From contig JAWQRN010000428.1 of assembly GCA_033557685.1 (NCBI GenBank), positions 1 through 29,816 on the forward strand: DNA of 29,816 nt. Reading direction: 5' to 3'. The notes under the pieces were generated by a model. It had not been told where the DNA came from. It saw only the letters and a program-made list of their open reading frames with translations, and did no database searches. A program made the translations under genes and the position numbers. The stretch comes from Sperchopsis tessellata (taxonomy: Eukaryota; Arthropoda; Insecta; Coleoptera; Hydrophilidae). Shown here in pieces: positions 1 through 13,000 of the stretch (positions are counted from its first letter, which is position 1; every line of letters begins with the position of its first letter).

Positions 1-430
1 CAAATAGATGGCCTCAAGTAGTATTTAGTAACATGTTAGATATATCAGCGTATAATGCTTTTATATTATTTACATCGACTAATCATGGCTGGAACGAAAG
101 CTGCTTTGCTAAATGTCGACTCTTCTTAAAGAATTTAGGTTTGCAGCTTACTACACCCTATGTAATAAAACGAAAAACAATACCAAGAGCACCATTTTCA
201 CGAGGAACTGCAAAGAAAATATGTGATTAAGCTCAACAAGATCAACAGCCGTCCACTTCAACCAAATCCGAAGAAAAAAATAGTGGACCAGTCAAAAATA
301 CATCCAAAAGAAGTCGATGTCAATTATGTCTCAAAACAGATAATAAAACACCATTAGTCTGTATAACTTGTAAAAAATTTGTATGCAAATAGCATTTTAA
401 AACGGATATTGTGTGTAACAATTAACAATT
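1..430 (+). pseudogene. piggyBac-like transposase, C-terminal remnant
   Basis: The frame starting at base 3 reads NRWPQVVFSNMLDISAYNAF and continues through the last helices of a DDE_Tnp_1_7 (piggyBac) transposase, including the RRLF-like segment CRLFLKNLG and the TPYVIKR segment. A basic linker follows, then a cysteine-rich C-terminal finger read as CQLC...CITC..FVC. A TAA stop at 228-230 and a TAG stop between the last Cys-Lys and His (about 388-390) break the frame; the second looks like a CAG-to-TAG transition. The catalytic core would lie off the left edge. In an active element this protein cuts and pastes DNA at TTAA sites. Here it is a dead copy upstream of the receptor exons. A GGG followed by TTAA at 629-635 might be the element's 3' end. 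Confidence 0.8.
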
Positions 431-904
431 GAATTAAAATTTAATTCTAATCTGTCATATAACTAGGTACATATGTTTCTTGTATTAATTTTCTAAAATC
501 GATATAAATTGGAAATAAATGCCTATTAAAAATACAGTTTATACTGAGTACAGCTAAAAATAATTTATAAGCTCTTATAATACACTTTACTAAAATAAAT
601 TATTGTCCATATATGAAATTTACTACTTGGGTTAAATTTGACCCGAGGCGAACCCCGCAAGTCTCTTTAATTTTTGGAATGTCTGGATTTTCAAAGGCGG
701 GCCATATCTAAACTATATAGGTGTTCACTATAGGTACAAGTTAATATTTCAAAAACTATCCTTGCCGTGGCATAACTCTAGGATGTGAGTGGCTATTTGA
801 TAGAGGCCCATAGCTACAAAGGGGCCCATTGAATGGTTTTTTCCAGGTGCCCACTCATTCTTAGATAATGGAACCGTACTAGCTATATATATATATATAA
901 TATA
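431..904. other. non-coding flank of the piggyBac remnant
   Basis: I found no gene here. The first 200 bases are AT-rich. From about 630 there is a short near-palindrome (gggttaaatttgaccc, 629-644) and then a stretch richer in G and C than its surroundings (640-870) that I cannot assign. An (AT)n run lies at about 883-900. Confidence 0.4.
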
Positions 905-1120
905 TGTATATAATACGATAAAAATATTAGTGGGCAACACTGACGTAAAAATAAGCAGTAATAGTATGAATGAGGTATCCAATGCCTTAGATAGCTATTT
1001 CACAATCCCACTGATCATCAGTACGGCTAGGAAATTCCTCATTCATACGCAAAACTATTACTGCTTATTTTTATGTCAGTGTTGCCCACTAATATTTTTA
1101 TCATATTATATATATGAACT
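905..1120. repeat. inverted-repeat (foldback/MITE-like) element
   Basis: The left arm, about 905-977, contains gataaaaatattagtgggca and ends in gaatgagg. It is matched in reverse complement by the right arm, about 1037-1115, which starts at cctcattc and ends at atatttttatc. The arms differ by a few substitutions and small indels. The roughly 59-base centre (978-1036) is unique. Short AT runs on each side hide the exact ends, and no clear target duplication is visible. It has no coding capacity. A short open frame here is only the arm and loop sequence. Confidence 0.75.
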
Positions 1121-1146
1121 GGCAAGATTCACTTTATTATATATGT

Positions 1147-1148
<2 letters not shown>

Positions 1149-1177
<29 letters not shown>
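1149..1177. repeat. (AT)n microsatellite
   Basis: Uninterrupted AT dinucleotides, just right of the inverted-repeat element. Confidence 0.9.
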
Positions 1178-1180
<3 letters not shown>

Positions 1181-1834
1181 TATATGTGTAGAACACAGAC
1201 AGAAATTAGAATATAATGTGAAACAAATTCTAGTCTCATGCAATATTGTAAAAACATATCAAATACAGTGCGTAATATGTGTACATCATTGACCGACAAA
1301 TGCATGATATGCCTTTTTCCTGTTTTTCTATATATTTGTTCTATGCATTTACATTTGTTAGATATCCCGGTATACAGGAGTGGTCCCAAATTGAGGTATC
1401 GAATTTTCTAGAGCATCCGATATTCCGGTTTATCAATATTGTGATTTTTTTAAATTGTGAGATTATTTTAGCTCCTAATATAATATATTAAAAAGTAGAC
1501 ATTCTCATACTTTCGAGAACATACTTTGAGGTTTAAAAAATAAGATTATTTGATCTGTGATTGTCCTGATTTAGTTGTCAACATATCTGAAATTTCAAAT
1601 TGGTTGTTAAGCTTACACAAGTTTGTATATTGCGTAAGTGCCTTTTCTATATGAATGTTCCCATTTCAATAATTCAATTTAGATTATTTATTTATTTTTC
1701 TAGAATTATATTTTCTTCCTGATATTTTTATAATTTGAAACTGTAAGATTTAACACACGTACATGTAATATATTTACAATTGAGTAATTTTCCAGATTAA
1801 TTTAACGTGTTTAAGCTGTATTTTCATATTACAG
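1178..1834. other. intron sequence upstream of the first receptor exon seen
   Basis: AT-rich, with no recognisable gene. It ends in tatttttcatattacag-type acceptor sequence directly before the exon at 1835. I looked for an earlier receptor exon here and saw none. Confidence 0.5.
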
Positions 1835-2110
1835 ATTGCTCTCACCAACCCAAACAGTGAAGGACAGCAAGAATTAGCTAGGAAGATACAAGAATATAAA
1901 AAAACACTAGGCCAACCACCTGATCCATATTCTCTACTCTATGCTTGGAAAATTAGTTTGAATACAGCCTTAATAATAGATGCTGTGCATCTATTCTATG
2001 AAGCTGTAAGTGAAATGGAAATGAAAAAACTGTTGGAAATTAAACCTTTGTATTGTAATTCCACCGATAATTTTAGGTCCGGATCATCTATTATAAATTA
2101 TATGAAAACG
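1835..2110 (+). CDS. receptor exon: end of amino-terminal domain
   Basis: 92 codons, phase 0 at both ends, with acceptor attacag and donor ACG|gtaaat. The peptide includes PYSLLYAWKISLNTALIIDA, VHLFYEAV and GSSIINYMKT. These match the conserved 'DAVxLF' and 'SLINYM' parts of the amino-terminal domain of kainate and AMPA receptors. A conserved Cys lies in KPLYCNST. The domain controls subunit assembly. Confidence 0.92.
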
Positions 2111-5100
2111 GTAAATATATGAAGAGTTAAAGAAAACACAGAATTATGAAGATATGCTTGTACAAATGATTTCAAAAATAAATTACCTTAGCCAGAAAAG
2201 ACTACGAATGTAGTTGATAATTTCTACTTGTTATATTTTATAATATTCACTTAATTAAAACTTCATAGGTAATAATTTAGTCGAGAGAATATCATATTGA
2301 TTGTACTTATACTTATCAATATGATGCAAACATTACAATAATTAACAATCCAGTACAATATGAATATTGTTTCCGGATGGAAATCGTGTAGAGGCTCTGA
2401 CAAGTGCCGACTTTTCATTCACTGTTGCAAGGGACATTTTCAAGGCGCCTTTAAAATGTCACTTGCAACAGTGAACGAAATGTCGGCACTAGTCAGAGCC
2501 TCTACTCGGTTTCCACCCGGAAACAACATTCATACAGATAATATCTGTGGAAGTCTATTACATTTAAAACCAGTACAATATTAGATAATTACATTTAAAA
2601 CAAAAAGCAGTTATTATTGATAATTGAAAATGTGATGTACAGTTCGTAGCAAATGTATGGAGCAAATTAGTTTAAATTCAATAAAACTGCTTGTTAAAAT
2701 TTCGCCATCCTCAGTGTGGATTAAAATAGACATATTTATTCCAAATGCAATTTTCAACTTTCATTTGATTAATGTTATAATGGTAGTATTATTCTACTGA
2801 TAAAACAAAACAAATACAACACAAAGCAATATTCATTTGCTATGTCATGGCTTTCATGTGCATGTTATGCCTCCAATCAAGTAGCGGTTATATAATCTTC
2901 TCTTAAAAATATGAGCTAATTCATAGTTCTAATAAACTTTCGAAGCAAAAGTTTTAAAATTATTCAGATTTTGCTTAGCAAAATTAGATGACCTATTCAT
3001 TTTATAGAAGGTAATATCATTTTTGTTGAATATAATTTCTAATTTGTTGCAGAAAAGAATAAATGGTTTGACAGGAGAGGTGAAATTTAATACAGAAGGA
3101 CTTCGGACTGACTTTTATTTAGATATTTTGCAACTAACGGAAAGTGGTCTTATAAGAATTGGAACATGGAATTCTACAGGTGGAGCAGACATTAAAACAT
3201 ACCAACAGGAAGTTATTATTATAGATGATGGTACATTAAGGAATGTGACTTTCAAAATCATCACTACTTTGGTACATGAGATGTAATCTTCTATAGGCAT
3301 GTACTTACTATCAAAACAGATGATAAATCTCTGATTTTTTATAAACTAAATTTTTACATGTATATCCATAATAGCCTCATTCTTAATCAGCATTAGATTC
3401 ATTAGCACATTCATACATTTTGGGGCCCTAACAACATGTTATGTTTTTATTACACGCAAATCACATCTGTAAAGCTCCTAACAAGCCATATCAAATGAAC
3501 ATACATAAAAAAACTCAATGGTCACCACTGCTGAATTAAATAATGCAAAATTGTCTATAAATTTCACGTCCCAGATTGTACCTGCCTAATAATTTAAACA
3601 CCTAACAATTCCATTTTAAAGTCTTTTAATTCCTTTCTTAGTCTTATAAAATTATCATGTCTGTCACAATTTATTGTCAAATTAGTGACTTCATTAATCA
3701 TTTTTGCAGTCACTAACTAACCTTCAGTATTTCATATTGTTATTGGACTACTTCAAGTCTTTGACTTTGTTAATAAAGCTGTTTTGTTGGCAAATATATA
3801 ATACATTTGTACACTAGCTTAGCACCTAGTTTTATGTTGTTTGACGCTTCTTGATGTCAATTTGATTTTTGTTCTCCAAAATGGAATAAAAATATTTAGT
3901 GCCATAACATAGGCAGTATGAATTGGCTCATAACTATCTATGTGAGATTGATACTTATGACAAAAATATTGTATTAGATCTCATATAAATGTTAACAGAT
4001 TAATGTTAGCTAATTTTTTCTGTGTGTATAGGTTGCACCATACACTATGCTTAAGGAAACATCAGCCAATTTAGTGGGAAATGATAGATTTGAAGGTTTT
4101 TGTATTGATATAATAGATGAGTTGTCAAAAATGCTATTTTTTAATTATACGTTTGAGGTACAAGAGGATGGTAATAATGGCAACCCTGACCGATTTGGAA
4201 GATGGGATGGTATGATTGGAAAAGTAATAGATAGTGTAAGTATTTAATTATATGTTGAACACATTATATAAAACAATATATATTTTTAGACTGTTGATTT
4301 GGCCATAACCGATTTAACCATAACATCAGAACGAGAAAAGGCTGTGGACTTTACTTTGCCATTTATGAATTTAGGTAAACAAAGTTAATCCTTGACCAAA
4401 GGATCATATCATACATTTTCTTTTAGGAATAAGCATACTATACAGAAAACCGGAACCTGTTCCTCCAAGTTTGTTTACTTTTGCATCACCATTTTCACCA
4501 GATGTATGGTTAATGCTTGCAGTCGCTTATTTTTTTGTGTCTATTAGTTTATTCATCATAGCACGCCTCAATCCCAAGGAATGGAATAACCAGAATCCTT
4601 GCATAGAAGACCCTGTTTTCCTCACTAATCAGTTTGGGCTTAGAGATTCATTCTGGTTTGTAATTGGAAGTCTTATGCAACAGGGATCTGAAATTGCACC
4701 ATCGTAAGTATATCAATGTGTAAAAATATGCCTCCAATTTGGTTTTTTTTTAATTGCAGTTACTTTATATCAAAGCAGTTTATATGTACGAGATATGATA
4801 AAATAATAAGATGAATTATAATATCAAACTGCTAAGCTTCAAATTAATTAATTCACTCATTTTGTTTTAACTGCTGGCTTCGTGAACCTGTTTTATACAC
4901 AATGTTATAAAAATGCATCTCAAATAATGTGTGAACATGTTTGTTTTAAACCTGGAAAAGTAAAAAAAAGTATATATAATATTTTAATATTTGTTTATGG
5001 AAGAGGTTTGATGCATTTTGAAAAGGACGTCCTTCGACTTTAGGTATAGACAAAACCATAGCAGAAGTGAATAAAATCGTTCGAGCAAACAGAAGATTGA

Positions 5101-8100
5101 TAATTTAGCAAATCTACATTTCATTCAGTTAGTACAGCAAATTTTAACTGAAGATTTGAACATGAAGGATGTGAATGGACGAAATTTGTTCTGCACATTG
5201 TGATCATGGCAAAAAGAAAAGATCAATGGCTTAGACTAAATAAGCTAGAACTCTATATCTTCAGGTTTTGTCAGGAGGTAACCATGTGTTGACTTTTGTC
5301 TTTGCTGACATTTCGTTCTCTGTTGCAGGGAACATTATCAAGACATGTCCCTCTTAAAAGTGCTAAGTATAAAATGCTATGTAGCTTTTAAATGTGATAG
5401 TTGTGGGTGCCAACCAGCTCTAAAATGTACTAAGTATAGTTTTGACATGTAAATCTCAGAAGTACTAGTCATATAATAAAATGTACAGTATTATACTAAT
5501 TCTATTTATCTCTTGTCTTATTATTGTATTGGTGTATAAGGTGACATTCTTCTTTTATCTACATAACATACATGCTTTCACAAATTATTAAACTTCAATC
5601 TTCTCTTTGAAGATTACAATAATTTAATTTTATTTAAAAGAAAATGTGTATTAACTAGTGATTGAAAGTTAATATATTTCAATCTGTGTTGCATCGATAA
5701 TTGAAACATGAAAATCTCAAAATCCTTGTAATATTAATATTAATTTTCTTTTTAGTGGAATTTCTACTAGAATGATAGCAGGACTATGGTGGTTTTTTAC
5801 ATTAATCATGGTATCTTCGTATACAGCAAACTTGTGTGCTTTCTTGACTATTGAAACATTAGTCACACCATTTAATAATGTTGAAGAATTAGTTAAACAA
5901 AATATTATTAAATATGGGGCAAAGGCTGATGGGACTACAGCTAGTTATTTCAGGGTAGGTACAAATATTTGATATGTTTACTTATAGAGAAAGTATAGTC
6001 AGAGTATATTTGCATTAAATATGTCTATGCGAAAATTACATTTCTTTTCTAAGGAGTGCGCCACTATAGTTGGACTTTGTAATACTTAATTGAGGATTGT
6101 ATTATTTTATAAATTTGATTGAATAAAATCTCGAACACTGCGTCCAAGTCACTATATTAAACACAGAACTCAAGTATGCATCGAAAAATTTGGGAACAAG
6201 TCGATATTGCAGTAGACACTGTTTTTCTATCATTAAAACGTCTTCAGCACTGCTCTGTTAGTAATTAGCTGTATCCCAAGTAAGAATACATATTTGATTG
6301 CAATTGAATAATCAATACGCGTAAGAATAAGAATCAGTTGCTTTCTTGGCCGCACATGAATGTACTATTTTGAAATTTGATTAAAGCAAATTTCGAGCAA
6401 AGCATCCATGTCAATATATTGACTATATACATAAATCAGATATGCATTGCCCGAGATTTTTATTTAATCAAATTTCAAAATAATACATTCATGTGCAGCC
6501 AAGGAAGCAACTGATTCTAATTCTTTAATCAGCTTTAGAGAGAAAGATGTATCTGTTGTTTGTAACTTTTTTCAGCTAGTGCAGCTTATTTAATAGCATA
6601 TACTTAAAAGAAGTGGGCTTTTAGAATAGTTATTTTAGTGAATGTTTCGGAAGACTTTATGTTCATTTATTTATTTACGTATGTGACATATTGATACTTA
6701 AACGATCGATTTATTACAAGTCTATTTAATACATTTGTGTTTAATGTGCTCACTGGCACCTGTCAAACAATTACACAATTTTTAAACCAAGCAGTCATGG
6801 ATTTGGAATAGTTTTAATCTGCTGTGTGGGCTCCATAGCATTGTTTGGCATTTTTATTTAATGCGTCTAAGGTTAACTGTTGTGACCTATAAAGACATTT
6901 AAACAATCTTGTGTATTATCTCGTCGAACACACACATACAGTTTTATATATTTAATGAATTATTTATAAAATGTAGACGCTGGTATTTTTGTAAATTGAA
7001 CTATTTTCCAAATTGATTTGTGATATTGCAGAAAAGAAAATGATATAATATAACATCATATTAAGGTAGAATAACTTAAGCATTATACTATTTTTTGCTG
7101 TAATAACGTGACCAGAAAAATGCTTAACTAATTCTACTCTAGCTAATATACCAATTCTTTTTGAATGGTTTTAATGTCAAAATTGTCATAAAGTATGCTT
7201 GTCAATTTTATTATGAAATATTTAGTGCGGTGGCCATGACTAGTGTTTTTCATAGTTAGAATATAATATTTTTGTACCGGAAATGTTATGAAACAAATGA
7301 AAATTAAGGACCTTATTTTAATAATATAGATAAGAGACCACAGAAGGGGTCCTCAGCCTTATGGGTAAAAGAAATAAATTCCTATCAAATTTAATAAATG
7401 TTCATAACTATTATCTATAGAAAATTGTGTAGAGATCTAGATGGACAAAAGCAGGAACTACTTGAACACATAGTTTGTCTTTTGTTTTAGGATTCTGATG
7501 TAGAAATCTATCAGAAAGTATGGGAATATATGTATTATGATCCATCTGTAATGACTCATAACAATGAAGATGCAGTTTCGAGGGTGGCATCTGAAAACTA
7601 TGCTTTCTTTATGGAATCTACTTCAATTGAATATGTGACTGAACGAAAATGTAACTTAACACAAGTTGGTCGCCTTCTTGATGAGAAAGGTTATGGAATT
7701 GCTATGAAAAAAGGTAGAATTTTCAAATAGTACTCAGTAATTATTATTAGTAGATTTTCAATTACATTTTTATTAAGCGTGAGAATTTAAACTCTAAAAA
7801 TATAAAATTAAAGTAGTCTAATGTCATATCTGGTCCTAATAAAATTTAATTCGGTATAATTTTCCATACATTTTGTATATCACTAACTGAATATTATAAC
7901 TTAAAACTATAATGTTCAGCCAAATCCATTCAAAAGAGTGTTGAATTTCATGTGCCATATGCTTTACAGATTGAATGGATTGGAAATAAACAAAATCTTG
8001 TTTGCACTTGTATACTTTATCACACTTTTAATGAGGATATTCATATACCTGTTTATATTTGTTATATGAAGATAGCCTTAATGATGTATCTGAAAAGGTG

Positions 8101-9997
8101 ATTCTGTTGGGTAACTTGGTTGTGTAAGTGTAAGAAGGGACACAATAGAGAGATTAATAGGCCCTTATGGAGATTCTAAAGTGAACGAAAATAGTAAGAG
8201 ACTGATAGAAATTTCTTTGGAGTGAAGTTTTTTTGTTTCAAATATATGGTTCAGAAATAAACAGGTACACAAATATACTTTGACAAGAGGTTAAGGTGAA
8301 AGCATAATTTTTATGTAGGTTGATACCCAGAAGAAAAACAAAGCATTGGAGAGAAGATGCGATAAGATAAACATGTATATAGGAGGACAAAAGAGTAGTG
8401 AAAGCTGGAAAGCATTAAAATCTCTGAGACTAGAGAAGAGAAAATACCTGATATCCCCAATAACACTAGAAAAATGGGACTACTTTAAAGAGTTACTAAC
8501 GGAAGATAGAGCAAACTTCCAAGAGAACCAAGAGGAAGAAAACATACTTAGAACGGCATATCCAATACAGTGGACGTAGCAAAAGCTTGTAAATCATTAA
8601 GAAATGGGAAGACACCTGGATCTGGAGGCATCCTGGCAGAACTCATCAAATGTGAAACTATAAAAATATACCAACAACTTATGATACTAGTCCAGAACTG
8701 CTAGAACGGCGAACCAACCTCAGAAGAATGATATACCACCTCTTTATCCATAATACACAAGAAAGGGGACACAAACAAAACTGCGACAATTACAGAGGGA
8801 TGGCAGTGACGAACACACAATACAAAGTTTACGACAGAGTCTTGGCAAAGTAAGTAGAATCAGAATATAAGGATATGAAGGCAGAGGAACAGGTAGGGTT
8901 CCAGGTAGGAAGATTCAAAGTAGACCATCTCTTCTGCGTCTCAGAGGTAATATAGAAGGAAACAATTTACAACCAGGAAACCCTCGTGGTATTCATTTAC
9001 TTAAAAAATGCTTACGACAGCATTCCGAAAAATAAAGTATGAGAATCTCTGAATGCAACAAACATCAGCGTAACAATAATCAACGTGATATCAAACTTAT
9101 ATCAACACGCAACAGCAAAAATCCAGATGGGACAAAAACTAGTAAAAGGCTTTAACATCACTAAAGGACTTAAGCAAGGATGTTGTCTATCTACGACTTT
9201 GTTTAAAATATACCTAGAACAAGCATTAAAATAGTGGAAGAGAAAATAAAAAACACATGGGCATACCTCTAAACGATTACATCATATACATACTATGCTT
9301 CGTAGGTGACCAAATAGTAATGGCACAAGACCAGCAAGATATTGAGAACATAACCAGGAAGCTAATTGAAGAATACAGTAAAAGGGGTCTGGGGTCAATA
9401 TACAGAAAACTGTATATATGTGTGGGAAAACAACAGGAGGACCATATACTAGATGAAGAAGTATATATGCTTGGGAAAGCAGATTACCAACGAAGGAACT
9501 CTAAACGACCACATATATGACAGAAACATACAAGGTTGAAGAACAATAGCTATGAAGAATGAAATACTGTGGGATAGAGGCTTATCGAACAGAAATAAGC
9601 AACGAATATATAACACTTAGTGAAAGGTATAATTACATATAGTAGTGAAGTATGGCCACAAAAGGAGAAAGCAGAAAAAACCTTAAAAGCTACTGAAATG
9701 GATTACTATGACAGGATTTACGAAATCATGGGAGTGGCTCACACTATAGTTGAGGACATAAAAATAAACCAACTAAGATGGTATTACCATATATAAAGAA
9801 CATCAGATCAAAGGCTCCCAAAACAAGTATGGAAATGGACACTACATTGGTAGAAGGAAGAGAGGAAGACTAAGGAGGAGTTGGAGAGAGGAAATTGACA
9901 AAGAATTCATAGAGAGAGAGAAATTGAAGAGGTCCTATGGATGGACAGAGGTGGATTGTGACTGGAAATTAGAAAATATCGAAGGACATTTTGAACT

Positions 9998-10048
<51 letters not shown>

Positions 10049-13000
10049 GATGATAGGTATACAGATGAACCAAATGTGTATTAGATTAGTTGTACATTAA
10101 ATTATTCAGATAAACCTGGTAAATTGTGTTAATTATAGTTGGAATCAGGCGATTTGAAGATATTACTCGGTAGTTGGACTCGACAATGCTTTCTATTTCA
10201 AAAATATAAAAAGTAAATATATAGTGCTTTAAATACAGGAATATTTTTATTATTTTAATATTTAACTACCACAACTGGGAATTTTGTAGCATACAGGGCT
10301 CCAACTGGAATTGGGTTCTTTAACTAGCACATGGTCTCCATTAATGGGATAGCTAGCCTCTTGGAGAATGACACGTATCTATTAAATAGCACGGACCAAG
10401 AATTTGAACATTGTATATTCTAGTATACATTATAATATCCCCCCAATAAACCTTATTTTTAAAACTATAGTGGCTGTTACTTTATTTTTTGACTTGGAAT
10501 ATGAAGTGCCTTCTTTTCAACAAGTAATGTAAGTAAGCACATATTCATCATTCATGCAATGTTTACAAGAAATTTATATTTTACGTAATGGCACCGGTAG
10601 AATATTTTGCAAGGTGTACATTCTGTAGTCTGGAGTATTTATAATTTTTATGCCTTATGTAAACATAAAAATTCAAAACAATCTATGTTTCAGATGTCCA
10701 CTATATAACAAATAGTTTAACTTTCTGGATCACTATAAACTAATGATTCAGATAATTAATGTTCATTAATCACTAATCTCAACTGATAAATGTAGTATTT
10801 CTTTGAATTGTGATTGTGATTTGATGTTTATTAAATATTCAAAAATTATAAATTATATTGCTCAATCTAACACATGGACATGAAACTGATGACATTTTTA
10901 TTAGGGGGTTTTTTGCTTTGAAGTATATTTACCAATCTGTCGATTGACATGGGAAAAGCAAATGTCTTGGTCAGATTGCAGCATATCACTTTACGCAAAC
11001 GATTAATGAGGACATGAAGATTGTAGTTCCACAATTTCAATATTTACAATGGGAGCAAGTACTGTTCAATCGACATGCATTGAAACGCATAATTCACATT
11101 GCAATAATGATTGGAGAAAGAGGTTGGAGTTATAGATGCAAATGAAATGAGAGTACGTATACATTAGATAACATCACCATGATAACTTTTAGAAATTGAC
11201 TATCTTTTAAGTAAATATGATTGTAGATTTTACAAAAAAAATTATATAGCACAATTCAAAATCTTCGTGAAATTCATCATACAAATCAAGAGGGGATTGT
11301 CCACCAAGGGTACGGTAATCTAGTTAACTTTTATTTAAAAGTACTGTAAACTACATTATTGAATCTATTCGAAAACTTATCTAAATCAAAATATCTAAAG
11401 AAATTAGAGATGCCATTAGCATCCACTGCTGGACATAGGCCTCCTCTAAACCATTCTACTCAACTCGATTTTGAGCTTTTTGCATCCAGTTGCGTGCTAC
11501 CTTTTTGATATCGTCGTACTATCGTGTTGGTGGTCTGCCCCTGTTTCGTTTATCAAAACGAGGTCTCCATTCTAAAAGCCATTTTGTCCATTGGACGTCC
11601 TTGCATCTGACGACGTGAGCGCCCACCACCATTTAATGCTAAAAGTGTGCTCTATCACGTTGCAAACACTAACCCTGTCTCTCAAAGATATACCTAGCAT
11701 CACCGCTGAACCTCTTGTTAACGTTAAGGTCTCTGAACCATATGTCATCACAGGTAGCACACACTGCTCGAAAACTTTCTTTTTTAGGCACATTAGTAGC
11801 TTGCTCTTTAATTTGTTTAAAAGCTTACGAAAAGCTGCCCATCCCAAACATACGCGTCTTACCACTGCATCAGCAATTTTTATTTTATCGCTGAGTACCA
11901 GATTTGTCATAATTTTGGTCTTGTCCATATTCATCTTCAGGCCAACCGCCTCAGTTTCCCCTTTGAGATCTTTGAGCATAGTTTTTGCCTCTTTAATATC
12001 ATTGACTATTAGGAAGATGTCGTCAGTGAATCTCAGATAGTTAATTTGTTCTCTGTCCACTGTGAGTCCCATATTTTCACAGGAAACCATTTTAAATGCA
12101 AACTCGCGAACAGTTTCAGGGAGATTGTGTCTCCTCGGTGAATGCTTCTCTCTACTTTAAATCTAGAGCTGATTTTATAGCGTGTAATTCAATAGTATCG
12201 AATGCCTTTTTGAAATCTATGAAAATTTGTACTAAAGATTTATTGTATTCGACACATTTGTCTATAAGTGTTTTTATTGCTTGAAGATGGTCATTAGTTC
12301 CATATCTTGATCTAAGTCCAGCCTGTTCTTTGGGTTGATAGAAGTCTAGTTTGGCTTGTAACCGTTTTGTAATTATTTTTGTAAAAAGCTTATACAAATG
12401 AGGTAGCAGGCTTATGGGTCTGTAGTTACTGAGTTGTGTAATGTCATCTTTTTTGTGAAGCAGAACTGTAGAGGCGTTATTCCATCTGCTAGGAATAGTA
12501 CTCTCTTCTAAACAGGTGTTGAATAGCATTATTGCATGAAGTAAAGCATTTCTTCCAAGTTTTATACATTCAATAACAAAACTGCCCTCACCTTGAGATT
12601 TGTTGTTTTTTATCTCTGCAAGAGTGTTTTCAATTTTAACTGTTGATGCAATTGACATATCTTCTGACCCCTGGTTTATCACTTTTCCGGCATATAGTCG
12701 TGGTAGTTCGTCTATTTATTGTTGACAATTGTACAAAGTTGCGTAAAATTCTTGTGCTATCTTCAGGAAATCATCTCTATTTATAGCTAGTTTTCCCTTG
12801 TCGTTTAGTTTAAATATTTCTGATCTTCGATTTGAGTTTTCTTCTCAGTTCTTTTATAATACTGCTGCTCTCGATAGCTCATTTCGTCTGTTCTAAGTTA
12901 CACCTCTTTATATCTTTCCTAGGCTCTTTTGTGATTTTTGTGTTTAACTATCTAAGTTGTTTCAAGTTTGTTTTCCATTTTTCCTTGACTCTCTCCTAAA

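Larger units (their letters stand above)
4704..5755 (+). other. receptor intron with transposon scraps
   Basis: A GT-AG intron of 1052 bases. It holds a mariner transposase fragment (about 5025-5213) and a foldback relic (about 5304-5350). The rest is AT-rich and unassigned. Confidence 0.8.
8030..10045 (+). mobile_element. RTE-like non-LTR retrotransposon (LINE), 5'-truncated and decayed
   Basis: Fragments in three frames follow the order of a LINE ORF2. Endonuclease pieces lie at about 8065-8300 (VILLGN, GPYGDSKVNENSKRLIE, then VHKYTL). The spacer follows (8330-8580). Reverse transcriptase starts at KACKSLRNGKTPG and continues through NYRGMAV, EEQVGFQVG (about 8884), the palm strand VVFIYLKNAYDSIP (about 8984) and GLKQGCCLS (about 9169). 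The catalytic FADDQ box is read as FVGDQ near 9300, so the first Asp is lost. A C-terminal WxxEIDKEFIERE-type tail follows, then an (AT)n tract, the microsatellite tail usual for RTE elements. Many stops make it inactive. I call the clade RTE-like with moderate confidence. Confidence 0.82.

Noticed and set aside
749..1148. Two short open frames on opposite strands
   Set aside because: They overlap the inverted-repeat arms and AT tracts and match no protein family I know.
2360..2584. A 74-codon open frame
   Set aside because: It is the translation of the 156-bp palindrome and cannot be a conserved protein.
3272..3286. Extension of the receptor exon to the TAA at 3286
   Set aside because: The five extra codons follow a GT donor, and the conserved TTL|VAPY junction is restored exactly by splicing to 4032.
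10260..10450. Possible LTR or gag fragment
   Set aside because: Base composition differs from its flanks, but neither strand gives a motif I can name.
11591..12284. Plus-strand open frames of up to 149 codons
   Set aside because: They are the antisense of the minus-strand LINE reverse transcriptase, whose motifs are clear.
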